Assembly (NCBI GenBank): GCA_949825025.1
Contig: OX463787.1
Span: forward strand, 1,922,001-1,986,000
DNA from: Siphlonurus alternatus
Taxonomy: Eukaryota; Arthropoda; Insecta; Ephemeroptera; Siphlonuridae
DNA length: 64,000 nucleotides
Reading direction: 5' to 3'
Shown: piece after piece, positions 36,863 through 48,376 of the stretch
Layout of the letters: each line of letters begins with the position of its first letter
Numbering within the stretch: the first letter of the stretch is position 1
The notes under the pieces: generated by a model
The model's database searches: none
Seen by the model: the letters and a program-made list of their open reading frames with translations, nothing else
Told to the model about the DNA's origin: nothing
Made by a program: the position numbers and the translations under genes

Positions 36863-36925
36863 CAGTAAATTTTTTATATTATTCTTTCCGGAAGTAGTCG
36901 GAAATGTATATTTCTGGTCTTAATA
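36863..36925 (+). mobile_element. Half copy of MITE family L
   Basis: CAGTAAATTTTTTATATT, CCGGAAGTAGTCGGAAAT and TTTCTGGTC parallel the left arm of 48174-48376. Confidence 0.5.
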
Positions 36926-36937
36926 TTCACATTTCAA

Positions 36938-37354
36938 CCCTTAGTTAAAAAATTACGTCTTCAACTCATCTTTTACACGTCTAAACCTAATCTTTTTACC
37001 TCTAAAACACATCTTACTAGCTCGCTCAAAGTGAGGATGAAATGGAGGCAATGGGGGGCATTCACAAAGCACTTTAACCCCCACTTTAGCCCCAAGTTTT
37101 ATCCCTGGTACTAAACCATGTTTAGCTCCTAGTTTAGCACCATGTTTAGTACCAGGGATAAAACTTGGGGCTAAAGTTGCGGTTAAAGTGCTTTGTGAAT
37201 GCCCCCCATTATTTCTAACATTCTATGCTCAGGAAGAGGAAAAAATACGTAATATCGTCTTTTCCCTCTAAAATGGTGCAAAATAAGAAGACAAAAGACG
37301 AGAAGAGAGCTTATATAATAGCGTGGAAAAGTTGAAATTTATTTCAACTCCGGA
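36938..37354 (+). mobile_element. MITE family A interrupted by a snap-back C element
   Basis: CCCTTAGTTAAAAAATTACG to TTTATTTCAACTCCGG. The host consensus GGAGACAATATTTCTAAC is split at GGAGGCAAT / ATTTCTAAC by element C2. Confidence 0.85.
37053..37207. mobile_element. Snap-back MITE (family C, copy 2), nearly perfect palindrome
   Basis: GGGGGGCATTCACAAAGCAC and its exact complement form the ends. The arms hold GCCCCAAGTTTTATCCCTGG and its mirror. It is nested in an A element, so C was active after A. Confidence 0.9.
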
Positions 37355-37495
37355 ACGTTGCAATTTCATATCTGTCATTAATTATTGTAAATCCCTCTGT
37401 AAAGTTTCAAAACTGAATTACAAACAGAAGAGTCACAAACTTCACATTTCCAGCTACTTGAGGAGAAAATATCAATTTGACTAAAATAGCAAGCA

Positions 37496-37821
37496 ATGGA
37501 GTATCATCCTCAATTTTTTATTGCAGAAATGGATAGAGGGTGCAAAGTTATGCTATCCTGATTTTGTTAAGATTTTTTACAGGCCGGGAAGAATTTTTAA
37601 AAAAAATATTCAAAGTCCTTTTTATGACGTCACGAGGTGGCAAGTCATATCCTTTTCTTAAGGAGGGACGCCTCGTGACGTCACAAAAAGGACTTTCAAT
37701 AATTTTTTAAAAATAATTCCCGGGCTCTAAAAAATCAGAAAAATATCAGGGTAGCATAACTTTACACAATTTGCACCCTCTATTCATTTCTGTAATAAAA
37801 AAATTGAGGTCGATATTCCAT
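37496..37821. mobile_element. Foldback MITE (family E, copy 1)
   Basis: The ends ATGGAGTATCATCCTCAATT and AATTGAGGTCGATATTCCAT are inverted. The arms hold AATGGATAGAGGGTGCAAAG and its mirror, and a TGACGTCA on each side of the centre (37625, 37676). Confidence 0.85.
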
Positions 37822-38196
37822 TCTTATGTATAATATAGACAATGGCTTAAAGATTTTTTTATTTTATGAATGACTTGGTAATATTTGTAACATAATCTTC
37901 GTAATGAAAACTCACATATCTGATTTTCTTTTTCTAATTCCATTAACATAATTATGTCATCAACACTGCTGGTAATGTGCATGTAAATATTCTTATCTGT
38001 GTACACTGCTTTGTATGCGGCAATAACTACTTACCATGAAATTTATTACTGCTAATAGTAGAAAAATAAATTAAATAAATAAAATAAAAATTGATTTTTA
38101 TATTATAAAAACAGTAAAATTGCATAAATTTTATAGTGATCAAAATAATGATCAGGATTATTCCTACTGTCAAAAGTTTACATTCAAACTTATTAA

Positions 38197-38337
38197 GGGG
38201 CATTCACAAAGCCCTATAAGGCCACAGTTAGGGCTGGATAATTTAAAGCCCGATTTTAGGCATGCTTTTTAGACCCAAAATTTCTGGTCTTAAATTATCG
38301 AGCCCTAAATGTGGCCTTAAGACTTTGTGAATAACCC
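38197..38337. mobile_element. Snap-back element (family C-like, copy 3)
   Basis: GGGGCATTCACAAAGCCCTA and TAAGACTTTGTGAATAACCC are the ends. The arms AAGGCCACAGTTAGGGCT and AGCCCTAAATGTGGCCTT pair. The ends are shared with C1 and C2, but the interior is different. Confidence 0.75.
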
Positions 38338-39044
38338 TTATTAGCACTAATACATGAATATATTTTTATCATTTAAAATTATAATAATATTTTAATACAA
38401 TAATTGCTTTATTTGTTTAACACAATCATTTTAATCGTTAAAAGAGATACTATTCGTAACCCCATTGTGTTTTGTTCTTTAAAGGATTGAATATCACCTG
38501 CCAACTGTTATGTTTATAACTTGTGGGAAATATAATAAATAAGTTCTGCAACAAAATTATCCGAAGTAAAAGTAATAATTATCAATGAAGCTCACGTCGC
38601 ACACAATTGTAACGCTGACAGGCTCTCTGCACGCCAGACGGTTGAGTGATGTCGCTGCCACTCCTCCTCAAGCTATTGATCGAGTTTTTACCGGGACAAG
38701 TTTATTGACCTGAAATCAAATAACTGCAATTACCGAGACTATGATGTGACGTAAATAAACATAACTACATACGTTACTGATTATTAAAAAGCTTTATCTC
38801 CTATAACACACAATTTTTCAAAAACTGTGCAATGTATCAAACAGCAAAATTTTATGAATTTTTACCAGCATGTTTGAAAGAAATAAAAACCAGTAAACTT
38901 TTTCGCACAAAATTAAAGAATGTATTGATCAATAAAGAGTTTTACTCTATTAAAGCTTTTGAGAGTAATAAAATGTCTGAAAAAGTATTATCAGGATTAT
39001 AAAATAAACAAAATTATAAATTTACATATACATTGTATTGACTG
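38338..39044. other. Intergenic, nothing recognised
   Basis: No supported feature. Confidence 0.4.
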
Positions 39045-39135
39045 ATATATATATATGTATGTATATGTATATATACATATGTGTATGTGTGTGTATATGT
39101 GTATGTGTATGTATATATATATATATGTATATATA

Positions 39136-39166
<31 letters not shown>

Positions 39167-39181
39167 ATATATATATGTATG

Positions 39182-39214
<33 letters not shown>

Positions 39215-39215
39215 G
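39045..39215. repeat. Compound (TA)n/(TG)n microsatellite
   Basis: About 170 bp of interleaved TATA, TGTA and TGTG tracts. Confidence 0.95.
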
Positions 39216-39724
39216 TTCCACATAAACTAAAATTTATCAGTATTAATGGTGACTTTGGCTTGTATTTTGTTTTTATTATTATTGTCAGTGATTGTGTTTG
39301 ATAGTGTTAAATAACTTATGTAAATGTGTTTAAGTTTGATGTTTTTATGTTGTATTTTGTCCAATTTTGACTTGAACATATGTTTGTCTTGTACAACCAA
39401 AAAGAAGTTCCAAAATAAAAATAAATAAATAAATAAATAAATATACCAGAGACGTTAAATAATGTTCATGTGTTGTCACGATAAAAAATGCAATAAAATT
39501 TAGTTTTTTTTTATAATTTGATGGATGCAATGGTATATACATTTAGGAGAATCTAATAGATATAATAAATAATATAAAGTATATTCCAATTGAAAGAACT
39601 TTCCGATAACGGATTTGGACTCATTTTATGTAAATTTTGGTACTAATTAAATATTTAAAAATAATATTTTAACAAAATTTTGAATATCCTATATACTATA
39701 TGAAATTTTTACCAATATTTGTTA

Positions 39725-39867
39725 CTAAAGCAAGTATTACACGATATAATTTTTCTAATTTTTGCTTACTGTTTTTCCTTATACAAGAAAACATAAACTC
39801 TATTTGATTGTATATGGATATAAAATTTTTTTGAAAGGAAAATCTGTATCATGTAATACAGGATTGA
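39725..39867. mobile_element. MITE (family I, copy 4, diverged)
   Basis: AAGTATTACACGATATAATT and CTGTATCATGTAATACAGGA are inverted, with TACAAGAAAACATAAACTCT in between. Confidence 0.6.
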
Positions 39868-40051
39868 CAAAAAGAATAAGTCTTGCAAATGCGTTCCTTT
39901 TATTCAGATATATTAGCATAATTTTAAATAATTCATTAACTGCCAAATTTAATATAGTAGGAAATTGATTTATTTATGCAAATATTGAACTAGAAAAAAC
40001 GTTTTTCTAACAATATAAAAAGGATTATTTTGTCTCAATCATAAGTTAACA

Positions 40052-40300
40052 TTATAGAAAGAAGATAATCAAATGAAGATATGTACATCTCTGGGCATCA
40101 TGAACGTTACTCCTGCCTCCTTTGCTAGAGCTACAATAGACAGAGATGATTTGTAATTTTGGAGTAGGTAAGAAGTCAGCCATAACAAAGTGATTAGTTC
40201 CCCACTCCTCCATATAGAGACTGTGTGACAACGTCCACAAAGTAGAGGTAACATTCGGGGTGTCCAGAAGTGTAACCTTATTAATATCAAATAAATCTAT
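40052..40300 (-). pseudogene. Possible decayed coding fragment
   Basis: A minus-strand frame reads VTLLDTPNVT, TLWTLSHSLYMEEWG and FVMADFLPTPKLQIISVY with normal-looking composition in an AT-rich desert. Its first 30 bases resemble two other places (54795, 55206). No family is recognised and no splice or start signal was found, so it may be a piece of a repeat. Confidence 0.2.
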
Positions 40301-41043
40301 GCAAAAATTGGAAGAAAGTAGTAAAATTTTATATTCGATTCCAATAATTTATAACAGATTAATTCTGTCAATAATTTGATGGTTGATAATTGATAAGAAG
40401 TTTGATTAAAAATTTAGATTTTAATAATTTCAAATTACCTGTCATTCAAAATAATTACCTCATTTTTAATTTATTCTTATCAGTAACTTTTTGACGTATT
40501 AATTAATTGTCAATTATAATAGAGTATGAGACTGTTAGAAAATAATTTTTTTACAGAATATTATTATTAGATTAATGAAACTGTCTGGACTGTAAAGTCA
40601 AGATAAAGTTAGTACCAAGAAATTTAATTACAGCCAAGGATCGAAACTATCAAACAGCTGATTTGATAAAATTCGTTTCGTGAAATTAATCAAATTTTGA
40701 TGACAACTGATATTAAATTTCAACCATGATTTTTTATTTCTTCTTATGGTAATAGATATTGAAACCTCGAACTTCACTTGTCAGCATTTCGCGAAATGAG
40801 ATTTAAAAACATTCCCGAGTTGATATGAATTTCATCTTTTATATTACGAATTAATATCAGTCGGCTTAGTAGATGGTGGAACCACTCTGAAAATTTCACC
40901 AAAACTCCCTGACAATCCTGACATCACGAAATTATTTTAAATGAAAAAAAAAAAAAAAAAGCATTGTTTTAAATGAAGACTGGCTGTGACTTTTAGTCAA
41001 ATCAGCATCTTTTACACACACGAAGAAATTTATTACTCATAAT
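40300..41043. other. Intergenic, one A-family scrap
   Basis: CCCGAGTTGATATGAATTTC at 40815-40855 is the left tip of a family A MITE. Nothing else is recognised. Confidence 0.4.
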
Positions 41044-42328
41044 TAGAGCGCGGAAAAAAGTCTTTTGGACTTTTTGTGTATATGGGGCCTATTTTAATGT
41101 CATTTAGGATGTCCACCGATCTCCGGAAATGGATTAAAATGAGCCTATAAAAAAGCGACTTTTTAGACTATTTTGTGATTTTACGACTATTTCGGCAAAA
41201 GGTGACTTTTAGAGACTTTTTGACACATTCTAGTATATTTTTTAGTTATTTTCTTCTCGAAAATATAGTTAAAAAAATAGAATAAAATAAAAAGCTTTTG
41301 AACACAGTTATGCGTGTTAAAAATTTAGATCATTGAAACAATCGATAGCGATGATGACGCGGCATGCGTGGAAAAAGCCAGAGCGTTGATCCTGGACGAG
41401 AATCTACCTCTGGACTTGGTTTGCGTGGCAAGCAACTTTGGTTTTCTGCCTGGAAAAATCAAGCAACTTGAGGACGCTAATTTATCCATGGAGCAAACCT
41501 TTACCATCCTGGACAGTGTGGAGTGCAAGTTGAGTGAAGTGAATGGACCTCGTGGTGCCTCCGTGCAAATGAAGTTCAAGACTTGTATGCAGAAAAATGT
41601 GGGACTTGCTTTCATGCGAAAGGTGTCGCAGGTTCTTGGAGGATCCTACACTGGTGAAACGAGCACCGTCACAGACAAACTCGCTGTCAAAGAGGTGATG
41701 GCGTTGAAATACGCTCAGCTAACCTCCTGCGACGTGGAACGCTCCTTCTCCATCTATAAGAACGTGCTCACCGAGAAGCGCACGAGCTTCACCGTCGAAA
41801 ACTTGGAGATGTACTTGATTTGCAACTACTTCCTGAACCGCCGCAACAGCAAAGAGTTCGGCCAGCCAGTGGCGAACGCAGAGGACAGTGAGTCTGAGGT
41901 GGAGGAGTATTAAAAGTACCAAGAAGAAAATTAAAATTGTTTTTTCTTTTAAAACTGTATGGCCCACTACAATAAAAAGCATCAACATTATCTAAAACAA
42001 TGTCTTGTTCTTTTTATTACTCATAGAATTATTTAAATAATTTCATACTACTCTTAATAAAATTAGTGAATGAAATTAAAATATTTTAATATAAGACATT
42101 TTGTACGATTAAGTACAAAGTCGTAATTTAACACGAATAAACAATTTTTTTGCTATCAGAAATAGCACTATTAAAATGCATTTTTGTTGCTCTTTTTTTT
42201 TAAAAAAAGGGACTTTTTTGGAGACTTTTTTCGAAAAAAGTGACTTTTTTAGCGACTTTTTTGCAAAAAAAGTAGACTTTATAGGCGACTATTTGTTAAA
42301 AAAAAAAGAGACTTTTTTCCGCGCTCTA
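41044..42328 (+). mobile_element. hAT transposon, internally deleted, complete ends
   Basis: The ends TAGAGCGCGGAAAAAAGTC and GACTTTTTTCCGCGCTCTA are perfect inverses. Both flanks carry the 8-bp duplication CTCATAAT (41036-41043, 42329-42336). Subterminal zones are dense in AGACTTTTT/AAAAAGTC motifs on both sides, probably transposase-binding sites. It is only 1285 bp long and holds only the 3' part of a transposase gene, so it cannot move on its own. Confidence 0.95.
41329..41913 (+). pseudogene. hAT transposase, C-terminal remnant
   Basis: An open frame of 194 codons follows TTTAG at 41324-41328, which looks like a splice acceptor (an in-frame TAG blocks further extension). The last third, SCDVERSFSIYKNVLTEKR and ENLEMYLICNYF, is the hAT dimerisation domain in the form common in insect hAT-like proteins; the tail ends acidic (EDSESEVEEY). 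The zinc-finger and catalytic N-terminal parts are missing, so it cannot be active. The frame is free of stops and codon use is normal, which suggests recent loss or selection on the fragment. AATAAA at 41971 could end its transcript. Confidence 0.8.
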
Positions 42329-42339
42329 CTCATAATTCA

Positions 42340-43090
42340 TAAATTACACTGAATTCGCAAATTTTTTACTACAGCAAACTTAACAGTTATTTTTATTTAT
42401 TTAATTAGTATTTATTATTAATGGTTAAGTGAATTATAAGAAATTATATTAATTTATTAATTATAATCAATATTCAGTTTTATATTTTCTCAATAAATGA
42501 GGTTTTAATAAAAAAAATATTTAAAAAAAAATTAATAATCACATTTTATAATAATTATGCACTTTTTGTGCATAGCATTTACACGCTAAATCTTGTCTAA
42601 TTATAAAAGTTATATACTTAATTATAAAATCTGCAAGTATGATACAGCTTGTACTTAACCTAGATTTGAACATAAATTACGTCTTAAAATTACTTGCGAC
42701 AATTTTTTATACCACATAAATCCCACTGCACTTGAAATGTATATTGCACTAGAAACTTAATGGAAAATCACTACGAGTTCACATAAAGCTTAATATAATC
42801 GTTATAACATAAGATTATAGCCTTTAAGTGATAAAAGTCATTACCAAACGATTACATTATGCCATTAAAGTTCAAAATATAGGTTATGGAATGCGATTAT
42901 AGCTCTTAAAATGCTCTCACTGAATTATCTAAGATTCATTATTTATGAAGCAATGTCAATAAAGCTCAAAACTATAGTTATATAATACGATTATGAACCT
43001 TAAGAAGTATCAGTGTTATATATGTAAGAAGATAGTCTTTGCAATTCGAGATGCCAAGGTTAATTCTTTTATCTACGTGTAATATAATAG
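42340..43090. other. AT-rich DNA, nothing recognised
   Basis: No supported feature. Confidence 0.4.
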
Positions 43091-43092
43091 AA

Positions 43093-43151
<59 letters not shown>
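43091..43151. repeat. (GA)n microsatellite
   Basis: About 30 GA units with one interruption at the left. Confidence 0.9.
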
Positions 43152-43153
<2 letters not shown>

Positions 43154-43674
43154 CATAATGCAAACACGTAATTCCTATGCAACTATTATAAAGCTCATCA
43201 AATTTCGAACTCGTCCACAAGGTTGATTTTATTTTATTAATCTTTATAAAAAGGACCTTTATTGCATCTTTCTCTCTTGCAATTAACCTTTTAATTTCAT
43301 AGCTGTAAAAATGTATTTGACACACTTCTTTGGAAGTTTAAGTATTAAAGCTTTGCAAAGTTTTACAATTTTTAATTGCAAGAAGGTTATTATATAAGTA
43401 GAAATATTATTATAGAACTGAATTATAAAGTGCAAGGAAACAGAAAAAAAAGGGTAGAAAAAACATTTTGGAGCTGTAAAATATATGACTACTGAAGGTC
43501 AAGTGAAAATAACTGCTATATACATAAAATAATATTATAGTTCAAATAATATTATTTATTATTATATCAGTAGGATAATTTATTTTATGGTATTTTTTAT
43601 CATTTTTACCATCAAGCTTGCAGTTGAAAAAAAAAAGAGAGATCTTGTATTTAATGACGTATGCATTGCATTGA

Positions 43675-43885
43675 CCGGTTCTCGTTAAATCACCGAAGTC
43701 AAGCAACTTCAAGCGTGGTTAGTACTTGGATGGGTAACCGTTGTAAGTAAAAATTACGAAGCTCCCTCCCTGTGATTTCATTTCGCTTTCCACCTAGTGC
43801 AGTGATGCACTTGTGTGTGGTTCCCCAGGCTTTGGGTGGAAACCTCAGCCAGGATGGACGCTACAGCTTTTGTTATTAGCCTTGC
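43675..43885 (+). repeat. 5S-rRNA-derived SINE
   Basis: The clearest head: TTGACCGGTTCTCGTTAAAT, CACCGAAGTCAAGCAAC, GTGGTTAGTACTTGGATGGG, TAACCG. The body CCACCTAGTGCAGTGATGCA and GTGGTTCCCCAGGC then jumps to GGAAACCTCAGCCAGGATGG, part of the core in inverted orientation. Confidence 0.85.
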
Positions 43886-44282
43886 GTGGAATACGTGGCT
43901 TTTGAGAAAATTCACCTATATCCAACTAACACGCTCGCTCCCAAACATTTAAAAATGACACCACACAAAAATCTGTGTTCATGTATCATCTAAACATTGC
44001 CCACAACAATACTGAATTACAAATGTTTCATTGTTTTCTATTATCTAAAATTCTGTCTAGCATTATAATTGTATATAACCATTGTTCTAAAAGAGTAATT
44101 ATTTGCAAATTACATTAAAATTAGATAAAAAATTATCCAGAAATTATTTTCAAGCGTTGTTTAAAATAACACATTAGCTAATACACACCCGTCCATTGTT
44201 TAGATATGCTAATTGCAGTGAAAAAAGTGCGTTGTATAACATGGTCAGAATAATTAACATTAATTTGACGTGAAGGGAGTTG

Positions 44283-44283
<1 letters not shown>

Positions 44284-44317
<34 letters not shown>

Positions 44318-44319
44318 CA
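44284..44319. repeat. (GA)n microsatellite, short
   Basis: About 15 GA units with one AA break. Confidence 0.85.
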
Positions 44320-45982
44320 AGACGCTAAAAACTTTTTTGCGAATACTAAAGAAGTATGTAATTATGGCAAACAAACAACCATAAAACTTCAATTATTATA
44401 TATTTTTATTTATTATTTCCCAATATTTTTTAACTTAACGAATCTTGGTATTTCCTTGTGTGCTAACAGTAATAAAATCATTATCAGCACACAGCTGGCT
44501 TTTACCTTTACTTCTCAATTACAAAGATAACAATCTGTTTAAAATAAAGACACGCAATGTCGTTTTACATCCAATTTTTTTATTCTGTCATCAGTTAAAA
44601 TTTTAATTATTTAGTTGAATACGTAATTATTTAATACATTTTTTTTTAATCCTAAATGATTTTTTTTTGTTTATCAGTACTTTATAGGTATAAGAACAAT
44701 TAATAAGTATATTATTTAAATTATTAAGATTTTTTTTTTTTTTTTTTTTTTAAAGGGCACTAGATTTTACTGATAATATAGCACATTTGATTTAAACATT
44801 GCTTGAATTTTCTAAACTAAAAAACTTCAATCGAATCAAAATTATATATTTCAGATTTTAAAGAACTACTTTATAATTTTAAATATTTATTAATACATTT
44901 TATATGGTCAATTATATACTATTGCATGCTATACATAATTCATATTCATTTTTTTTTATAATAACGTCTCAATTCTCCATGGTAACATATAAATAATAAA
45001 TAAATGAACATTGAAACATGTTTCAATTTTTTTAAAACAATAGAATTGTAATCGTCAAACAGGTTTAGACATGGAGTGATAAAACTGATCATAAAATATT
45101 AGCTGCGTCCCATTTTATTACACTTTGTTTTCGCTACAATTCCCTACCTTAAACAATTTTATAGGAGACAACGTAGGATAGTGATGGACATAATATTGTG
45201 TTTTGGGACACTACCTAATTCTTCATATATTTTCTTTGGAAACGAAGGGAGGTAGAGCACATAAGGGGATGAAATATTGTGTTTTGGGCAATTAAATTTC
45301 TTTTTGACGCAGTGGTATGCGCTTCTGATTAATATATTATGATTATAGAGCCTTCCGAGCAGTATCAAATTTTCAAAACAAAATCAATTCAATTTTGTTA
45401 TGTTTAGTTCATATTTAAAGAGTAAAATCCTTCATGTGATTTTTTTCAATTAACGTGTATTATGTAGCCATCTTTGCAATTTGTTTCATTTGTAAAATGC
45501 TATTGTACATGAAATAGTAAGCGTACCTGCTTATTTGGCATTGCACTATCAATAATTATTGAAATTTATTATAGAGTATTCTTCTAACCATCCTCTGAAT
45601 AGAAAAGCTTTTTATGGTCACAACATGGAAGCGTTGCTGTAGGAATTCAATTTTTGTACCTTTTACATTAACATCCCAATAATTTTACTTTAAAAAATTT
45701 ATAATTAATTATTAATTATAATTAAAAAATCAAAAAAATTTGAAAAATATATTATGAATTAAAAATGTAAAAAAAAAAAATTTAATTTTAAATTTTTTTA
45801 AAATTTTAAATTTTTCAAAATAATTTTAAATGTTTAAAATTTATGATAACAGTATATAATTATAATTAATAAGTTTTGTACATTTTATTACTGAATAATA
45901 TATTGTTTTGTTTACATTTCAAATTTTTCATTTGGCGAAAAATTAATGATTAAATATCAGAAGTGAATTTCTCACCATCCCA
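44320..45982. other. AT-rich DNA, nothing recognised
   Basis: Holds a T22 run near 44731 and a GACGCAGTGGTATGCGC scrap near 45305 that resembles a tRNA A-box. No gene. Confidence 0.4.
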
Positions 45983-46270
45983 ATTACCGAAGTCAAGCAA
46001 CGTCGAGCGTGGTTAATATTTGGATGGGTGACCGTTTCAAGTAAAAATTACACTGCTCCCTCCCTGGAGTAAATTCATATTGCTTTCCACCCAGTGCAGT
46101 GATGCACTTGTGTGTGGTTTCCCAGGCTTTAGACATCACTTTGCTCCATTGATAAAATGTAGAGGTGTCCGTCCTGACTGAGGTTTTCCACAGTTCCCTC
46201 AGTCTCACCTCAACGAATGCTGAGGCACGTAGTAGACTTTGGCACCATCTTTTCCCTCCCAGACTTGAGC
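45983..46270 (+). repeat. 5S-rRNA-derived SINE, near full length
   Basis: The head starts at ATTACCGAAGTCAAGCAACG. The body, the core hairpin GGTTTTCCACAGTTCCCTCA, CTCAACGAATGCTGAGGC and the tail TTTGGCACCATC follow in order. Confidence 0.85.
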
Positions 46271-46504
46271 TTTCAATGGGGTGTATCCTTGTAAGAAAAA
46301 TAATAATACAAAAAATAAATGCTGTAATAACTTCTATATTCTCCGTACATTGGATGTGTGACGTCACACTCGGTTAACCCTTGCCCATGTCACGATGCAA
46401 AGTGTTGACTCTGGTGATGACAACTTTAATATCCGATGATGGACGTGAGTTAATTAAACGTAGCACCCGGGATGACGTCAGTACAGTCAGTGCAAAAAAT
46501 AATT

Positions 46505-46685
46505 GCATATGCTGCACCAAAGATTTGTAATTTGATATTCGTGAGTTCGATCCCAGGCAAACTTTTCACAAGTAGCTTTGAACACCCACTCGTGCATCCG
46601 GGATGATGGAATCTTCCGATAATTGCTGACTATTCTGACTGAGGTTTCCACGGTTCCCTCAGTCACATGCAACAACACGAATTTT
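46505..46685 (+). repeat. SINE with tRNA-like head and shared core
   Basis: A B-box-like GTGAGTTCGATCCCAGGC at 46541 is followed about 90 bp later by CTGACTGAGGTTTCCACGG and TTCCCTCAGTCACATGCAAC, the same core as the 5S-headed SINEs. Confidence 0.55.
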
Positions 46686-47872
46686 GGGCTGGATATTTAG
46701 ACCATGATAAGAAAATAACAAAATTTTAACCAATGCTAGTTCGTGTTTATAACAAAGAACAAATATTTCTACACAATAAAATATATATTTTTATTTCACT
46801 TTATTATAAGTGCGTACGTATATTATATTTATTTTATTTTTTTACGATGTTAGCTTACTATATTTACTATATTGATAAGTAAACTATTTTAAATAAAAAC
46901 ATCCGATTCAGCAATGTTGAAGCATAATCGGATTTGATATTTTTATGCGAATGAAGTGTACTAAAAACCTCTGCAAAATAAAATGGATAACAAATATAAT
47001 AAAGCTAACTTTGATAGGCCAATTGCAATCTCAGGTTATAATATGACTCAGCAAATGTTGTTACATAATCTCGTATTATGACAAACAATTTTTATTACCT
47101 CAATGTCATTTTATTTTACAGCAATTTTATGATATTCTTGATTTATTATGATTAATTTTATAGTGTCACGTATGTCATTTCTGCAATAAAATGATAAATT
47201 AACAGAACTAATAATTATGATTCTTATTATGTAACCAATATAATAAATTTTAATACAAAAAACTAAGATTTAAAAACACCTTTTGTCATGATCTTTAAAA
47301 GGAAATTAGTACAATATCTATAGTGCATTAATAGATTAATACAGTGCATTAATATGTTCAAAGTTTAACAATTAGCATTTGAACAGTAAATATCAATTAT
47401 ATAATATATTCTTCATAATTTTATAATAAGAGTAGTAACGTTAAATATATTTGTTGCATAGGAATTATTTTCAAATAATATTTACATCATTACATAATTT
47501 ACGTACAATTCTACCATTTCTTTTCTGTGTAGTATATATATATATATTATATACAACATATCATTTAATTTTTTGTTTTTACAAATTAATATATTTTTCA
47601 AAATGTATAAAATTTTAAAAATATATATTTAAATATTTTAAAATTTTTGAAAAATTTGGTATAACAAATAAATAATTTTTTCAATATTATATGTGCCATT
47701 CTTTAATTTAAAATAAAAAATATTTTTCAAACAATTATTTTTAATTTTATACATTTGTGTTATATATAATTTCAAAAGCAATACAATGTAGAGTACAAAA
47801 TGGATCATCGTACAGCACTATGCGCCTGGACTTCATGCCATTTATTAAAAATGAATTTCCATCTATGTATTA
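46686..47872. other. AT-rich DNA, nothing recognised
   Basis: No supported feature. Confidence 0.4.
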
Positions 47873-48106
47873 TGACACGTCTAAGTATACTTTTTACCTC
47901 TGAAGTGAGTAAAATGCATATCATTGCCTCTTGACTCAAAGTGAGAATGAAATAGACAATATTTCTAATATTTTATGATCAAAAAGAGCAAAAATATGTA
48001 AACATATCCTTTCTCCTTATTTTTCAATCTAAGTTGGTGAAAAATAAGAGGAAAAGAGATGAGCTTAGTAGCGAATAGAAGATGAAATAACTTCAACTCA
48101 TGAGCA
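47873..48106 (+). mobile_element. MITE family A, left tip lost
   Basis: ACACGTCTAAGTATACTTTT, TTGACTCAAAGTGAGAATGA, AATATTTCTAATATTTTATG and ATAACTTCAACTCATG in family order; diverged. Confidence 0.65.
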
Positions 48107-48173
48107 TTTTTAGTAGCGTTACTTGAAGGTATAACTCTGAAATTTACTAAGAGTGAATATTAATTCAACTATA

Positions 48174-48376
48174 CAGTCAAATTAATTTAAAATTCACGCC
48201 GGAAGTACCCGGAAAAGAGAGGTTTCTGTCCTTCCTATTCGTATTTCAAATTTGAAATTTTGGTTACAGGTTTGTAAAAAGAGTTCTAACATGTTTGCAA
48301 ATTTTCAAGACTCAGACATGAACAAGCTGACCAGAAACCTATCACTTCCGGCAGGAATATTACATAAATTCGACTG
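48174..48376. mobile_element. Tc1/mariner-like MITE (family L)
   Basis: The ends CAGTCAAATTAATTTAAA and TACATAAATTCGACTG are inverted and TA-flanked (48172-48173, 48377-48378). The arms continue through GCCGGAAGT...AGAGGTTTCTG and CAGAAACCTATCACTTCCGGC. Confidence 0.75.

Noticed and set aside
41719..41988. Minus-strand frames over the hAT remnant
   Set aside because: Antisense shadows of the transposase fragment.
43675..43760. Functional 5S rRNA gene
   Set aside because: Only the internal promoter part matches; the 3' third of 5S is replaced by SINE body sequence.
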